Shown: one piece after another, positions 47,399-56,325 of the stretch
How positions within the stretch are numbered: the stretch's first letter is position 1
Layout of the letters: each line of letters begins with the position of its first letter
Source: Pseudoalteromonas luteoviolacea
GTDB lineage: Bacteria > Pseudomonadota > Gammaproteobacteria > Enterobacterales > Alteromonadaceae
Assembly: GCF_001696455.1 (NCBI RefSeq)
Contig: NZ_MAUJ01000009.1
Coordinates: forward strand, 1-64,000
Length of the DNA stretch: 64,000 nucleotides
Reading direction: 5' to 3'
Position numbers and translations under genes: made by a program
The notes under the pieces: generated by a model
Seen by the model: the letters and a program-made list of their open reading frames with translations, nothing else
What the model was told of the DNA's origin: nothing
Database searches by the model: none

Positions 47399-48106
47399 AT
47401 GAAAGCCCCGATTTTAATCACGGGTGGTGCACAGCGCATCGGCCTTGCTATTACAAAATATTTTATCGACCAAGACATCCCAGTCATCATAACGTATCGG
47501 ACCAAGCACGACGTAGTTTCAAACTTAGAAGCGCAAGGTGTGAAGTGTATTCAAGTCGATTTTGACAACCCTCAAGCCATCGACAATCTCGTATCACAAA
47601 TAAAAGCGCACTCCCCGCAGCTGAGAGCTATTATCCATAACGCCTCTAGCTGGGACTGCGAAAAACTGAATCCTGACCATCACGCTCTATTTGACAACAT
47701 GATGCAGATCCATGCTAAGACACCTTACCTACTGAACATGGCACTCGCTCCCTTGTTAAAGGCATCCAATGAGTGTGCAGACATTGTTCATATCACGGAC
47801 TATGTCGCTGAAAAAGGTAGTCCAAAGCATATTGCCTATGCAGCCAGTAAAGCCGCGCTCGATAATTTAAGCCGCTCTTTTGCTGCCAAATATGCCCCTC
47901 AGATCAAGGTCAACTCAATTGCGCCGTCGTTAATCATATTTAACGACCACGATGACGCTGCATACAGAGAAAAAACCCTCAAAAAATCATTGATGGGGAT
48001 AGAGCCTGGATGTCAGGAAGTGATTTCAGCTATAGAGCTTTTGTTAAACAGCAGCTATATAACAGGTAGAACACTTGCCGTCGACGGCGGCAGACACTTA
48101 AAGTAA
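47399..48106 (+). CDS. folM: Dihydromonapterin reductase FolM
   Basis: This 235-residue short-chain dehydrogenase has ITGGAQRIGLAITKYF near the N-terminus, a pteridine-reductase-type TYRTK segment, and the catalytic YAASKAALDNLSRSFA. E. coli FolM reduces dihydromonapterin to tetrahydromonapterin with NADPH. Linkage with folE and folX supports this role over a generic reductase. ATG 47399 follows AAAGGAAACACC, a good site; an upstream in-frame ATG at 47306 lacks one. Confidence 0.9.
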   Translation: MKAPILITGGAQRIGLAITKYFIDQDIPVIITYRTKHDVVSNLEAQGVKCIQVDFDNPQAIDNLVSQIKAHSPQLRAIIHNASSWDCEKLNPDHHALFDNMMQIHAKTPYLLNMALAPLLKASNECADIVHITDYVAEKGSPKHIAYAASKAALDNLSRSFAAKYAPQIKVNSIAPSLIIFNDHDDAAYREKTLKKSLMGIEPGCQEVISAIELLLNSSYITGRTLAVDGGRHLK

Positions 48107-48172
48107 ATATTGGAGCATATCAGCGCCTCACGCCGCTGCGAATTGCTCTATCAAAGAATTGCGAGTCATATT

Positions 48173-48730
48173 ATGCATGATGAATTAAAAAACAGTTACA
48201 AACAGATCATTAACGCGGTTGGTGAAGACTGCGATAGAGAAGGTTTATTAGATACACCTAAACGCGCTGCCAAAGCCATGGAATATCTCACTCAAGGATA
48301 CAGGCAAACTCTATCGGAAATTACCAATAATGCCGTGTTTACATCTGATGCAGATGACATGGTATTGATCCAAGATATTGAACTGTATTCAATGTGCGAA
48401 CATCACCTACTGCCTTTTGTTGGCCGCTGCCATATCGCTTACATTCCAAATGGTAAGGTGTTAGGCTTGTCAAAGTTTGCGCGTATTGTAGATATGTATG
48501 CTCGTCGATTCCAAATCCAAGAGCAGTTGACACACCAAATAGCGAAAGCGGTCGAAGAAGTCACTGGCGCTAGAGGTGTCGGTGTCATTGTCGAGGCAAA
48601 ACATATGTGCATGATGATGCGAGGTGTTGAAAAGCAAAATTCGCAAATGCGCACTTCAGTGATGCTCGGCAACTTCAGAGAAGATGCGAAGACAAGAAAT
48701 GAGTTTTTACAACTTGTAAAACACAGCTAA
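48173..48730 (+). CDS. folE: GTP cyclohydrolase I (FolE)
   Basis: This 185-residue enzyme converts GTP to 7,8-dihydroneopterin triphosphate. Zinc and active-site blocks: MCEHHLLPF with Cys and His, GLSKFARIVDMYARR, and HMCMMMRGVEKQNSQM with the third zinc Cys. It resembles the short Pseudomonas-type FolE found with folX and folM rather than E. coli folate FolE. ATG 48173 aligns with that family start; an in-frame TTG 21 codons upstream is possible but unlikely. No strong ribosome binding site. Confidence 0.92.
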   Translation: MHDELKNSYKQIINAVGEDCDREGLLDTPKRAAKAMEYLTQGYRQTLSEITNNAVFTSDADDMVLIQDIELYSMCEHHLLPFVGRCHIAYIPNGKVLGLSKFARIVDMYARRFQIQEQLTHQIAKAVEEVTGARGVGVIVEAKHMCMMMRGVEKQNSQMRTSVMLGNFREDAKTRNEFLQLVKHS

Positions 48731-48746
48731 ATTGCAAGGATATGCC

Positions 48747-49121
48747 ATGATGCATAACGCGATTATTAACATTACGAATCTCAGGTTAAGAACATTTATT
48801 GGTTTTAACGAAGAGGAACGTGAAAAAAAACAAGATGTGGTTATCAACATTGAGATCCACTACCCGGCTGATACCGAATGCTTGCAACAGGATGAAGTGG
48901 AGCATGCACTCAATTACAAAACAATTACCAAAGCTGTGATTAAACTCGTTGAGGATGGGCACTTCTTACTACTAGAAAAATTGGTCGCGGATATTTTAGA
49001 GCAGTGTCACCAGCACCCTGACGTCACCTTTGCTCGGGTCCGTGTAGATAAACCCCATGCGCTGCGTTTCGCGGACTCTGTGTCTCTTACATTAGAGTGG
49101 ACAAAGGCACTTAACCAGTAA
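48747..49121 (+). CDS. folX: Dihydroneopterin triphosphate 2'-epimerase FolX
   Basis: This 124-residue tunnelling-fold protein epimerises dihydroneopterin triphosphate to the monapterin form. LRLRTFIGFNEEEREKKQDVVI and HYPADTE match E. coli FolX closely; LNYKTITK and LLEKLVADIL follow. It is distinguished from FolB by these blocks. AAGGA lies 6 nt before ATG 48747. It lies 16 bp after folE and completes the GTP-to-tetrahydromonapterin enzyme set apart from a phosphatase. Confidence 0.92.
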   Translation: MMHNAIINITNLRLRTFIGFNEEEREKKQDVVINIEIHYPADTECLQQDEVEHALNYKTITKAVIKLVEDGHFLLLEKLVADILEQCHQHPDVTFARVRVDKPHALRFADSVSLTLEWTKALNQ

Positions 49122-49159
49122 TTACCCCGCACGGCGTTAGCAATATGAGACGCCGTGCC

Positions 49160-49615
49160 TTAAAACACGCCCACTGCCAAAGCGATAACGAGCGCATATC
49201 GCAACCCTTTACCCACTGAAACCAACAGCAAAAACAGACTGAAACGGACTTTAAAGACACCCGCAACCAAGGTAAGCGGATCACCTATGATGGGCAGCCA
49301 CGCGAATAGTAAACTCAATGGACCATATTTTTGGTAATGCACTTGCGCCTTTGCCAAACTCCTTTCCGACACCGGAAACCAACGATAATGACTTAATACT
49401 TCGACGCGTGTGCCTAAATAATAATTCACACAGCTACCGAGTACATTACCCAGTGTTGCAAAGAGCCATAATGGGGCTATTGCGCCCATTTGCTTTGCCA
49501 CCATTCCTGACAACAAGAGTTCAGATGAGGCTGGTAATAACGTTGCAGAGATGAATGCACTAAAAAAGATACTCAAATAGACCATAAATAAAGATAAGTC
49601 CGCTAGCCACAACAC
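49160..49615 (-). CDS. YqaA/DedA-like membrane protein
   Basis: This protein of about 151 residues has three or four membrane segments and resembles the YqaA branch of the DedA/SNARE-associated family: FSAFISATLLPASSELLL, GNVLGSCVNYYLG, and the conserved WLPIIGDPLTLVAGVF. DedA-type proteins are linked to lipid-carrier translocation and membrane homeostasis; YqaA itself is uncharacterised. The start (GTG 49615) is uncertain; ATG 49585 is an alternative. Convergent with folX. Confidence 0.8.
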   Translation of the reverse strand: MLWLADLSLFMVYLSIFFSAFISATLLPASSELLLSGMVAKQMGAIAPLWLFATLGNVLGSCVNYYLGTRVEVLSHYRWFPVSERSLAKAQVHYQKYGPLSLLFAWLPIIGDPLTLVAGVFKVRFSLFLLLVSVGKGLRYALVIALAVGVF

Positions 49616-49683
49616 ATGACAAGGCTTGCCTTGTGCCAGAAAATACGCCTAAATAGGGCCAGCCTAACATAAGGACAGTAACA

Positions 49684-50193
49684 ATGATAAAAAGATGTAT
49701 AAACACAGCAACAATTGGGGCGTTTTGTCTATCTATTGCAGCATGTGGTACGACGGAATCCACTACGCCTAACCCTACCTATGAAACCTATATCAGTCAT
49801 GGAGAGACCTTTAAACATACTCACTTTCAAGATGTCTCTGGTCGCTCAATTGACTTATCTCAAAAACCAGGCAACAAACTCATCATACTTTTTGCAACAT
49901 GGTGTTCAGACTCCAAGCGAACCTTCAATGAATTAAATGCGTCCGAGTTAATCCATGACGATACCCTCACCATACTGGCTATCGGAAGAGAAGAAAAACC
50001 CGATGCGCTTATCGAGTTTGCAAAAAACTATCGTGTTACGGTACCGCTCATCGCAGATGAAGATAGGCAAATATACAATCAATATGCCAATAAAGGCATC
50101 CCACGACTGATCCTACTTGATGAAAACAACCGTGTGGTTAAAACTTTAATTGGAGAAAGTGAAAATATTATCGAGCAAGTAACGTGGAACTAA
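49684..50193 (+). CDS. TlpA/redoxin-like lipoprotein with a CXXS active site
   Basis: This 169-residue thioredoxin-fold protein has a lipoprotein signal with lipobox SIAAC. The expected CXXC site reads ATWCSDSKRTF, so only the first Cys remains (C-S-D-S). The cis-Pro is in GIPRLILLDENNRVV. CXXS proteins are often monothiol isomerases, glutathione-type reductants, or chaperones. It is attached to the inner or outer membrane, facing the periplasm. It overlaps the DUF2721 gene by 10 bp. AGGACAGTAAC precedes the ATG. Confidence 0.82.
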   Translation: MIKRCINTATIGAFCLSIAACGTTESTTPNPTYETYISHGETFKHTHFQDVSGRSIDLSQKPGNKLIILFATWCSDSKRTFNELNASELIHDDTLTILAIGREEKPDALIEFAKNYRVTVPLIADEDRQIYNQYANKGIPRLILLDENNRVVKTLIGESENIIEQVTWN

Positions 50194-50651
50194 CTTCAGA
50201 TGTCGTCAATATACTTACGATGGCGAAGGTCATTCAAACGGCCGTCGCCCCCGTTTTTTTGCTTACCGGTATCGCGGCTTTTTTAGGGGTGCTCTCTAAC
50301 CGATTAGCTCGGATCACTGACAGGGCAAGACTCTTAGACCGAAAGCTCAACGCCAACCCCGATGAAACATTACACTTTACGCTAACTCAAGAAATGCGTG
50401 CACTGTTGAAGCGCTCTCGCTGTATCCATATCGCGTTCAGCATGAGTGTATTAAGTGCACTCATGGTCTGTGCAGTCGTCGTTTTGTTATTCGTCTCTCA
50501 CCTCTATACCTGGCCGTTGGGTATCACTGTATCGAGTTGTTTTATTGCCGCAATGTTATTACTGATCGGTGCTTTTATCTCTTTGCTTGCTGAAGTCATG
50601 CTCGCCACAAGGAGTATGAGACGCGGAATGATCTTTAAAGATATTGGCTAA
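50184..50651 (+). CDS. DUF2721 membrane protein
   Basis: This 155-residue protein has three predicted membrane helices and the family signature LLTGIAAFLGVLSNRLARITDRARLL. A charged helix separates helix 1 from a C-terminal pair. Function unknown. GTG 50184 is used because it overlaps the redoxin stop and begins close to the conserved region; ATG 50220 is possible. Translational coupling to the lipoprotein gene suggests related roles. Confidence 0.78.
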   Translation: MELTSDVVNILTMAKVIQTAVAPVFLLTGIAAFLGVLSNRLARITDRARLLDRKLNANPDETLHFTLTQEMRALLKRSRCIHIAFSMSVLSALMVCAVVVLLFVSHLYTWPLGITVSSCFIAAMLLLIGAFISLLAEVMLATRSMRRGMIFKDIG

Positions 50652-50778
50652 CTTTTATCATCCACCAGTAAGAGTAAGCACAACTTGAAGCTTGACGCCG
50701 TTCGAAACCGCCCATCCAGCAGCGGGAGTCTTACGCTCAATTGAAACCTATTTACTCGTCGTCAAAATTTAAACATAA

Positions 50779-50805
50779 AAAAACACCGGCTAATGCCGGT
50801 GTTTT
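50779..50805 (-). terminator. Rho-independent terminator of the S8 protease gene
   Basis: On the minus strand AAAACACCGGC-ATTA-GCCGGTGTTTT is followed by a run of T's (TTTTTTTATG). It lies 29 bp after the protease stop. The other strand has a shorter T-tract, so it may also stop rightward transcription from DUF2721. Confidence 0.88.
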
Positions 50806-50833
50806 CTATTTATGATTGCTAATGGTTAGCAGA

Positions 50834-53800
50834 TTACTTTTGCTTGCGACGACGTAGTGCAGCAAATGGTGCAGCTAGTAGAGTCAACCAAGCTAGTGAA
50901 CCTGAATCGTCATCACCATCGTCTTCTGCAACATCAATTACGCGCATTTCAACACGTACTTTATCTGAGTACTTGCCTTTTGCGTCTTTCGCCATGATGT
51001 CGAAGCTGAACTGACGATCGAATTCGAAGTCTAGGTTACCTGCAACAGCAAGTTGACCTTCTGCATTGACAGACACAAGTGTTGTACCAGTGATTACAAA
51101 CTCAGTTACGTCGTTATCGAAGTCTGAGAATGCGATAGTGCCAATTACAGTGCCTACTGGGCTATTTTCTTCGATGTTGAAGCTTTGACCTTCATCAATC
51201 ATTGGCTTGCCTTCAAGCTGATCTTCTTCAACGTTGAATACAACTGTTACCGCTTCTGACTCAAGGCCATCCGCATCAACCGCAGTTACCATTACTTCTT
51301 GCTTCGCGCCTAGGTCAAAGTCAACTTCACCAGCAACAGTGATTTTACCTTCAGCATCGATTGCAAATGCGCTAGAACCATCAACTTTGAATGAAGCAAC
51401 GTTGTTGTCTTGGTCCATGAACTCAAGCATGCCAACTTCTGTACCAGCTGCAACGTTTTCTTTTACGTCAAACTCTTGGCCTTCAGCAACTGCTGGACGC
51501 TTCTCATCATCAGTATCAACTTCGTTTGTGATGTTAACTGAAATTTCAGCTTCGCTTGAGATGTTACCTTTCACGTCAATCGCAACAACTGATAGTGTTG
51601 CCATGTACGCTTCTTCGTAATCTAGTAATGCGCCATCAGCAACTACTAGCTCACCAGACTTAGAAACTGAAATACCAGCATGTGTGCTTGAACGTACGAA
51701 GAATTCAGAAACCGCAACAGTGTGGTCTTGTTCAACCAACTCGATTTGTCCAAATACAGTACCTGTAGCTGTGTTTTCAGCAACGTCAAACATCGCTTCT
51801 ACAATTTTAGGAGCAACTGTCGCAGGCTCTGTTGGGCCAGCTAGATCTTGTGCTGTGATAGCTTCTACAACACCATCGTTACTTGCTAGAGCAAATGCAG
51901 ACGCAGAGTTTACATATGCAACCGCACCTGGTGCTAGAGTAGTAATAGCGTTGCCATCTTTGTCTTCTAGCTGCGCGTTAGACGTTGCAAATGTAGTCGT
52001 ACCCGCTAATGTATCAGTCACTGTAGAGATACCTAGTTGATAGTTATCGTAACCTACAGATGCTTCAATACGCATCTCTTGACCTAGGTTGGTTGTATCT
52101 AGACCGATTAAGTTTGAACAACCAGTGAATGTGATTGTGTTACTACCACCTTCGTGAAGCATACCTGTTAAGAATGCCCATTGAGGAGCACCATCTACAA
52201 TCTGACCACTTACTGTACGTGCACGGCCGATAACTGCTGCACTGCGGCCTACATCGTTGTAGTTCGCTAGAGCATAGTCATAAACACCATCGTTGTTGAT
52301 GTCTAGGTTCATCTGGTAACCAGCTTGACGGTGCATTAGTAGCTCATCATCAAGTACGATTGAGCCTGTAAAGAATGCGCCTGAGCTACAGTTATCATTT
52401 GCAAATACGTTGAAAGTAACGCCCTGAATCGCAAATGGCTTGTCACCTGAGTCAGAGTCATTAGAAGCAACTAGTTGGTCCGTAGTGACATTGATCTCAG
52501 TGAAACCAGTGTTAGTTACCATTAGACGGTCAGCATCGTCGTAGCTCAATGTTACCGCTTCGCTTGCTTTAGGTAGCACGTGGTAAACTAAGTGTAAATC
52601 GTGGTCGCTGTCCGTTGACGCATCATTGAATACTAGCGCACCATCAAACTCAGAAACAGTTAGTGCACTTGCACGTGCTGCTAGGTCATTTGCAGATTGT
52701 GGGTTAGGAAGATCCCACTCAGGTAGCTTGCTTGGGTCGATAGTAATTGTTACATCAAACTCAACCGCTTGACCTGCTGGTACCGAAACTTCAGCAGGGA
52801 AGTCCCAGCTAAGTGCACCAGTAGCGTCATCGTTTGCGAAACGTGCAACTTTAGATAGCGCGTAAGTCTTCGCTTCTGATGAGAAGTTTTTCAAGGTTAC
52901 AGTTTTAGTGTATGACGTTGTTTCTTCAACTACATCAAAGCCAAATGACAATGCACCTTGATTTGTGTCAAATCTTTCTTGCTCAACCCATGCAACCGCT
53001 TCTGAAGCAACTGCTTTTTCAACGTCAACAAGACCAGCACCAATTAAACTGATAGGTGCTAGCTCTGCGTTAGCATTTAGCGTTGCAGGCTCCATGATGA
53101 CATTTAGGTTTGCTGTATTCATTAGTACAGCTTTAACTTCTTCAGCAGATAGCTCAGGACGTGCTTCACGTACTAGTGCTACCGCACCTGCTGTAATCGG
53201 ACCAGAGAATGAAGTACCTGTAGCGCCTGCTAATTGGTCTTGAGTACCCGTCGCAGCAACCTGAATATTTACACCAGGAGCTGTGATTTCTGGCTTAAGT
53301 AGGCCGTCCATTGAAGGACCACGTGAAGAGAAGTCAGCAACAGTATCGATTGCTAAGTGTGATTCTACACCAAAGTTAAATGTAGGCTGTTGCGATGTAG
53401 CTAATACTGCTTTAATTGCTGTACCTGTATCCTGAGTTACAGAAATAGTTGGGATAGTTACTTCATCACTTGTACCACCAAGACCTGGTGCACCACCAGC
53501 AACGTTGTTTGCGATGATAACGTACTTAGCACCTTTCGCTTGCGCGTTTAATGCTTTAGTTACGAATGCACATGCACCACGGTCGATTAGCACTGCTTTA
53601 CCAGTAAAGTCAACGTCGTCACCAAATGCAGCACACCCATCTTGGTTTGCATCTGGGTATACAAGCTCTGTGTCTTCGTTAGAGAATGAGAACGGGTCTT
53701 GTGGACCAAAGCCAGCTGTACCCACTTCAACACGGTTACCATCTACTGTACCAACAGCGAATAAGTCATTGATAGTTGGGTGACCCATTGCGCCTACAGA

Positions 53801-54874
53801 TAATGCGTTAGGTGTCGTACTTGGACCACCGATACGGAATGGGTGGTTACCATCGTTACCTGCAGAGATAACAACGTTTGTACCTAGCTTAACTAGTTTA
53901 TGAATAAGGTATTGAGTACCATCGATAGCAGACGTTTCAGTAGAACCGAATTCACCACCTAGTGACATGTTGATTACGTCAACACGATCGCTGATATCGC
54001 CGTCTCCATTTGGATCCATTGCATCTTCAAGTGCACCTAGCTGTGCTGCAAACGGACAACCACCGCCACACACAGAGTAAACATATAGTTCAACATCTGG
54101 AGCAATACCGGTTACAGAGTGAGATACAGAAGTACCGTGCGAAGAAGCACCGTCATCTGGGCTAGTTGGATCAGGGAAGTTAGGATCGCTTTCAATTGGA
54201 TCTGGATCATCACGCATGTGGTCGTAACCACCAACTACTTGACCCTGTGGCCAAGTTACCGCTCTTGGATCAGACTGCGCTTCTTCGTACGCCTCTTTAG
54301 TGCCTGCACCGCCGAACACTTTGTGTGTGTAATCAATACCAGTATCAAGTACCGCTACTTTTTGACCTTTACCAGTGTAACCTGCCAAGTTAACTGGCGC
54401 TGCTTTGATGTACTCGTTTGCATCAGCTACGTGCAACTCATAATCACGAAGAGGAAGAACACGCTCTACATTTTTGTTTTTCTTGATTTGCGCTAGTGCT
54501 TCTTCAGATGCTTCAACGATTAGTGTTGACGCTAAGATTTTAGTTGAACCAACAACCTTAACATCTGCAATTTGTTCAACTAGTTGCTCAGTTACGTCTT
54601 GTTGTGCAGCTTCGATAGAAGCATATGTTGCGCGCGCGTCGCTAGATGAGTAGTTACCGCGTACCATTAGGTCTGCAGCAGTGTCTTGCTTAAGAACAAC
54701 TAGAAATGCTTCTGCACGGTTTTCTTTAAGAGCAGCTTGGTCTACTTCTGCTACTACTGTATTAGCTAAACGAGTTGTATTGGTCTCTAGTGATGCAGCA
54801 CTTACTGACGCTGCTGTAAGAGCACCTGAGACAGCCATAGCTACCGCTGTCGCTTTAAATGAATACTTGGCCAT
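50834..54874 (-). CDS. Large secreted S8 subtilisin-like protease with cadherin-like repeats and GlyGly-CTERM-like tail
   Basis: This protein has 1346 residues. Signal peptide ends near VSAAS (about 28); an I9-type propeptide follows. The catalytic triad is Asp in VAVLDTGIDYTH (about 176), His in SSHGTSVSH (about 246) and Ser in GTSFSGPITAG (about 556). A PA domain is inserted around 400-490. The C-terminal part has three cadherin-like repeats (VAENTATGTVFG, VKENVAAGTEVG, IEENSPVGTVIG), acidic linker DDDSGS, one helix and RRRK. That end fits the GlyGly-CTERM/rhombosortase sorting signal of type II secreted proteins. Likely an extracellular or surface protein degrader. Ends with a strong terminator. 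Confidence 0.92.
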   Translation of the reverse strand: MAKYSFKATAVAMAVSGALTAASVSAASLETNTTRLANTVVAEVDQAALKENRAEAFLVVLKQDTAADLMVRGNYSSSDARATYASIEAAQQDVTEQLVEQIADVKVVGSTKILASTLIVEASEEALAQIKKNKNVERVLPLRDYELHVADANEYIKAAPVNLAGYTGKGQKVAVLDTGIDYTHKVFGGAGTKEAYEEAQSDPRAVTWPQGQVVGGYDHMRDDPDPIESDPNFPDPTSPDDGASSHGTSVSHSVTGIAPDVELYVYSVCGGGCPFAAQLGALEDAMDPNGDGDISDRVDVINMSLGGEFGSTETSAIDGTQYLIHKLVKLGTNVVISAGNDGNHPFRIGGPSTTPNALSVGAMGHPTINDLFAVGTVDGNRVEVGTAGFGPQDPFSFSNEDTELVYPDANQDGCAAFGDDVDFTGKAVLIDRGACAFVTKALNAQAKGAKYVIIANNVAGGAPGLGGTSDEVTIPTISVTQDTGTAIKAVLATSQQPTFNFGVESHLAIDTVADFSSRGPSMDGLLKPEITAPGVNIQVAATGTQDQLAGATGTSFSGPITAGAVALVREARPELSAEEVKAVLMNTANLNVIMEPATLNANAELAPISLIGAGLVDVEKAVASEAVAWVEQERFDTNQGALSFGFDVVEETTSYTKTVTLKNFSSEAKTYALSKVARFANDDATGALSWDFPAEVSVPAGQAVEFDVTITIDPSKLPEWDLPNPQSANDLAARASALTVSEFDGALVFNDASTDSDHDLHLVYHVLPKASEAVTLSYDDADRLMVTNTGFTEINVTTDQLVASNDSDSGDKPFAIQGVTFNVFANDNCSSGAFFTGSIVLDDELLMHRQAGYQMNLDINNDGVYDYALANYNDVGRSAAVIGRARTVSGQIVDGAPQWAFLTGMLHEGGSNTITFTGCSNLIGLDTTNLGQEMRIEASVGYDNYQLGISTVTDTLAGTTTFATSNAQLEDKDGNAITTLAPGAVAYVNSASAFALASNDGVVEAITAQDLAGPTEPATVAPKIVEAMFDVAENTATGTVFGQIELVEQDHTVAVSEFFVRSSTHAGISVSKSGELVVADGALLDYEEAYMATLSVVAIDVKGNISSEAEISVNITNEVDTDDEKRPAVAEGQEFDVKENVAAGTEVGMLEFMDQDNNVASFKVDGSSAFAIDAEGKITVAGEVDFDLGAKQEVMVTAVDADGLESEAVTVVFNVEEDQLEGKPMIDEGQSFNIEENSPVGTVIGTIAFSDFDNDVTEFVITGTTLVSVNAEGQLAVAGNLDFEFDRQFSFDIMAKDAKGKYSDKVRVEMRVIDVAEDDGDDDSGSLAWLTLLAAPFAALRRRKQK

Positions 54875-54962
54875 AGTTTCCCCTAGGACTTGTTGTTTAA
54901 TTTGGTGTTTATTTATATTTAGAGAGTAGAATCAATCATCAATATAATGTGACTACATGGTT

Positions 54963-55006
54963 AATTGCAATAATAGAAATACAATTAAGTTACAAATATT
55001 GCAATT
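54963..55006. promoter_or_regulatory. Paired ATTGCAAT palindromes between the S8 protease and cytochrome c' genes
   Basis: The gene-free stretch 54875-55237 is AT-rich. It holds AATTGCAATA (54963-54972) and its exact inverse TATTGCAATT (54997-55006); each contains the self-palindrome ATTGCAAT, with centres 34 bp apart. The sites lie about 90-130 bp upstream of the protease start, where a regulator of either divergent gene could bind. No core promoter could be named with confidence, and nothing else recognisable was seen. Confidence 0.4.
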
Positions 55007-55237
55007 TAACTTTTCATAAATATATAAACACCTGTTTTTTATGAATAAAATGCAATGTAAAAGAAAGTAAATGAATGCGAAATAAATTTCCTGTAAACAA
55101 ACCTCACCATCAGGAAGTGTTTTAGCAACAAATCAAATTTTATACAGCAATTGCTTACCATCTATTAACCTCATTCTCCTTGCTAATTGAGAGAGAAACC
55201 CTTAAAAAGATGTGGAATTATTTATTTAGGGGCACAT

Positions 55238-55690
55238 ATGAAAAGTTCATTAACATTATTGGGTCTATTAGTAGGGCTCAGCTTCAATAGCCAAGCTGCC
55301 AGTTCAATGTTTGAAAACAGCGAAGATGCAATTGAGTACCGCAAAGCCAGCTTTCAATTAATTCGTTACCAAATTGGTGATATGGGTGACATGTTGAAAG
55401 GCAAAATCCCTTTTGATGCAAAACGGTTTGAAGAGCGCGCTCATAACGCAGCTCAGCTTTCAAAAATGCCTTGGGAGGCATTTATCCCGGGCTCAAACCA
55501 AGGTGATACCAGCGCATTACCTGCCGTTTGGAGTGATAAAACAACATTTGATAAAAAAGCAGCCGACTTTGCCAAATACGCAGATGCATTAGCACAAGCA
55601 TCTAAGTCAGGCGACAAGAAAGTAATAGCCAAAGCATTCAGAAATTGGGCTAAAGGCTGCAAAGACTGCCACAAGTCATTCAAAGACTAG
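55238..55690 (+). CDS. Cytochrome c'
   Basis: This 150-residue periplasmic four-helix-bundle c-type cytochrome has a signal peptide ending SQAAS (about 22) and the heme site CKDCH near the C-terminus (about 141-145). That C-terminal CXXCH and the all-helical core (EDAIEYRKASFQLIRYQIGDMG) identify cytochrome c'. Such proteins bind NO and may protect from nitrosative stress; direct activity is unproven here. ATG 55238 follows AGGGGCACAT and gives the clean signal peptide. Confidence 0.9.
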   Translation: MKSSLTLLGLLVGLSFNSQAASSMFENSEDAIEYRKASFQLIRYQIGDMGDMLKGKIPFDAKRFEERAHNAAQLSKMPWEAFIPGSNQGDTSALPAVWSDKTTFDKKAADFAKYADALAQASKSGDKKVIAKAFRNWAKGCKDCHKSFKD

Positions 55691-55736
55691 TGAAAACACA
55701 AAGATGCCGCATCAGCAGATGCGTGTATACGTAAAC

Positions 55737-55771
55737 AAGAGAGTAAAAAGTCTATTCCTTTTTCTCTCTTT
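55737..55771. terminator. Bidirectional terminator between cytochrome c' and DUF3545
   Basis: AAGAGAG-t-AAAAAG and CTTTTTCTCTCTT form a 12- to 13-bp stem with a one-base bulge and a short loop (tctattc). It lies between two convergent genes, so it likely stops both. A second small stem, CGCATC-agca-GATGCG, lies at 55708-55723. Confidence 0.6.
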
Positions 55772-55789
55772 GTCATGTTTTAACAACCA

Positions 55790-55972
55790 TTACTCATCAA
55801 AGTAGTCAAAGTCATCTTCACCCAAGTTCCGCCTCAAGCGTTTTTGCTCTAGATAATCATCCAGTTTTTTACGCACCTCCTGCCGCTGCCTGTTGGTATC
55901 TTTATCGTTTAAGCCACCAAACTCATCTTGGTATTCTTCGTCCAAAGGATCATAGGAATATGTTTTACCCAT
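55790..55972 (-). CDS. DUF3545 small acidic protein
   Basis: This 60-residue protein is rich in Asp/Glu and Arg, with no membrane helix. The central QEVRKKLDDYLEQKRLRRNLGEDDF matches the DUF3545 family, as recalled, found in Vibrio and Alteromonadales. Function unknown; charge pattern suggests a nucleic acid or ribosome partner, but this is a guess. AGGAGTCAATC precedes the ATG, so it is likely translated. Confidence 0.8.
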   Translation of the reverse strand: MGKTYSYDPLDEEYQDEFGGLNDKDTNRQRQEVRKKLDDYLEQKRLRRNLGEDDFDYFDE

Positions 55973-56272
55973 GATTGACTCCTATTCAACTAACCTATGC
56001 CAGCTTATTCAAAGCTGATAACTCAATTGACTCTATGCACACAATGGCACACTCAGTGCAAATTCCATCTCATCGGCGCACTATCACACATAAGGTTATT
56101 TAGTCTTAAATAGGCCACTTTTACAGTGAATGATTTTTATCGTAACGATTTAAAAAACTAATTAAGCTAATTATTAGCCAACTCCACCAACTAGTGGGCA
56201 ATTTATAAACTACATATCCATACAAAATGCATTAAAAAACATTAAGCCACTGATTTTAATAAAATAATAAGA

Positions 56273-56301
56273 TTGGCATCGAAATTGAATTTCCTTATCT
56301 A
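56273..56301 (+). promoter_or_regulatory. Putative promoter of the YggN-like gene
   Basis: -35 TTGGCA (56273-56278), 17-bp spacer, -10 TATCTA (56296-56301), about 25 bp before the ATG at 56326. The rest of the gene-free stretch 55973-56272 is AT-rich, and no other feature was recognised in it. Confidence 0.45.
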
Positions 56302-56325
56302 TCATCAATGCATAAGGACTCCACA

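Noticed and set aside
50834..54874. Long open frames on the plus strand inside the protease gene
   Set aside because: They are reverse-frame shadows of a well-supported subtilase with all catalytic residues, and they have no ribosome binding sites or recognisable domains.
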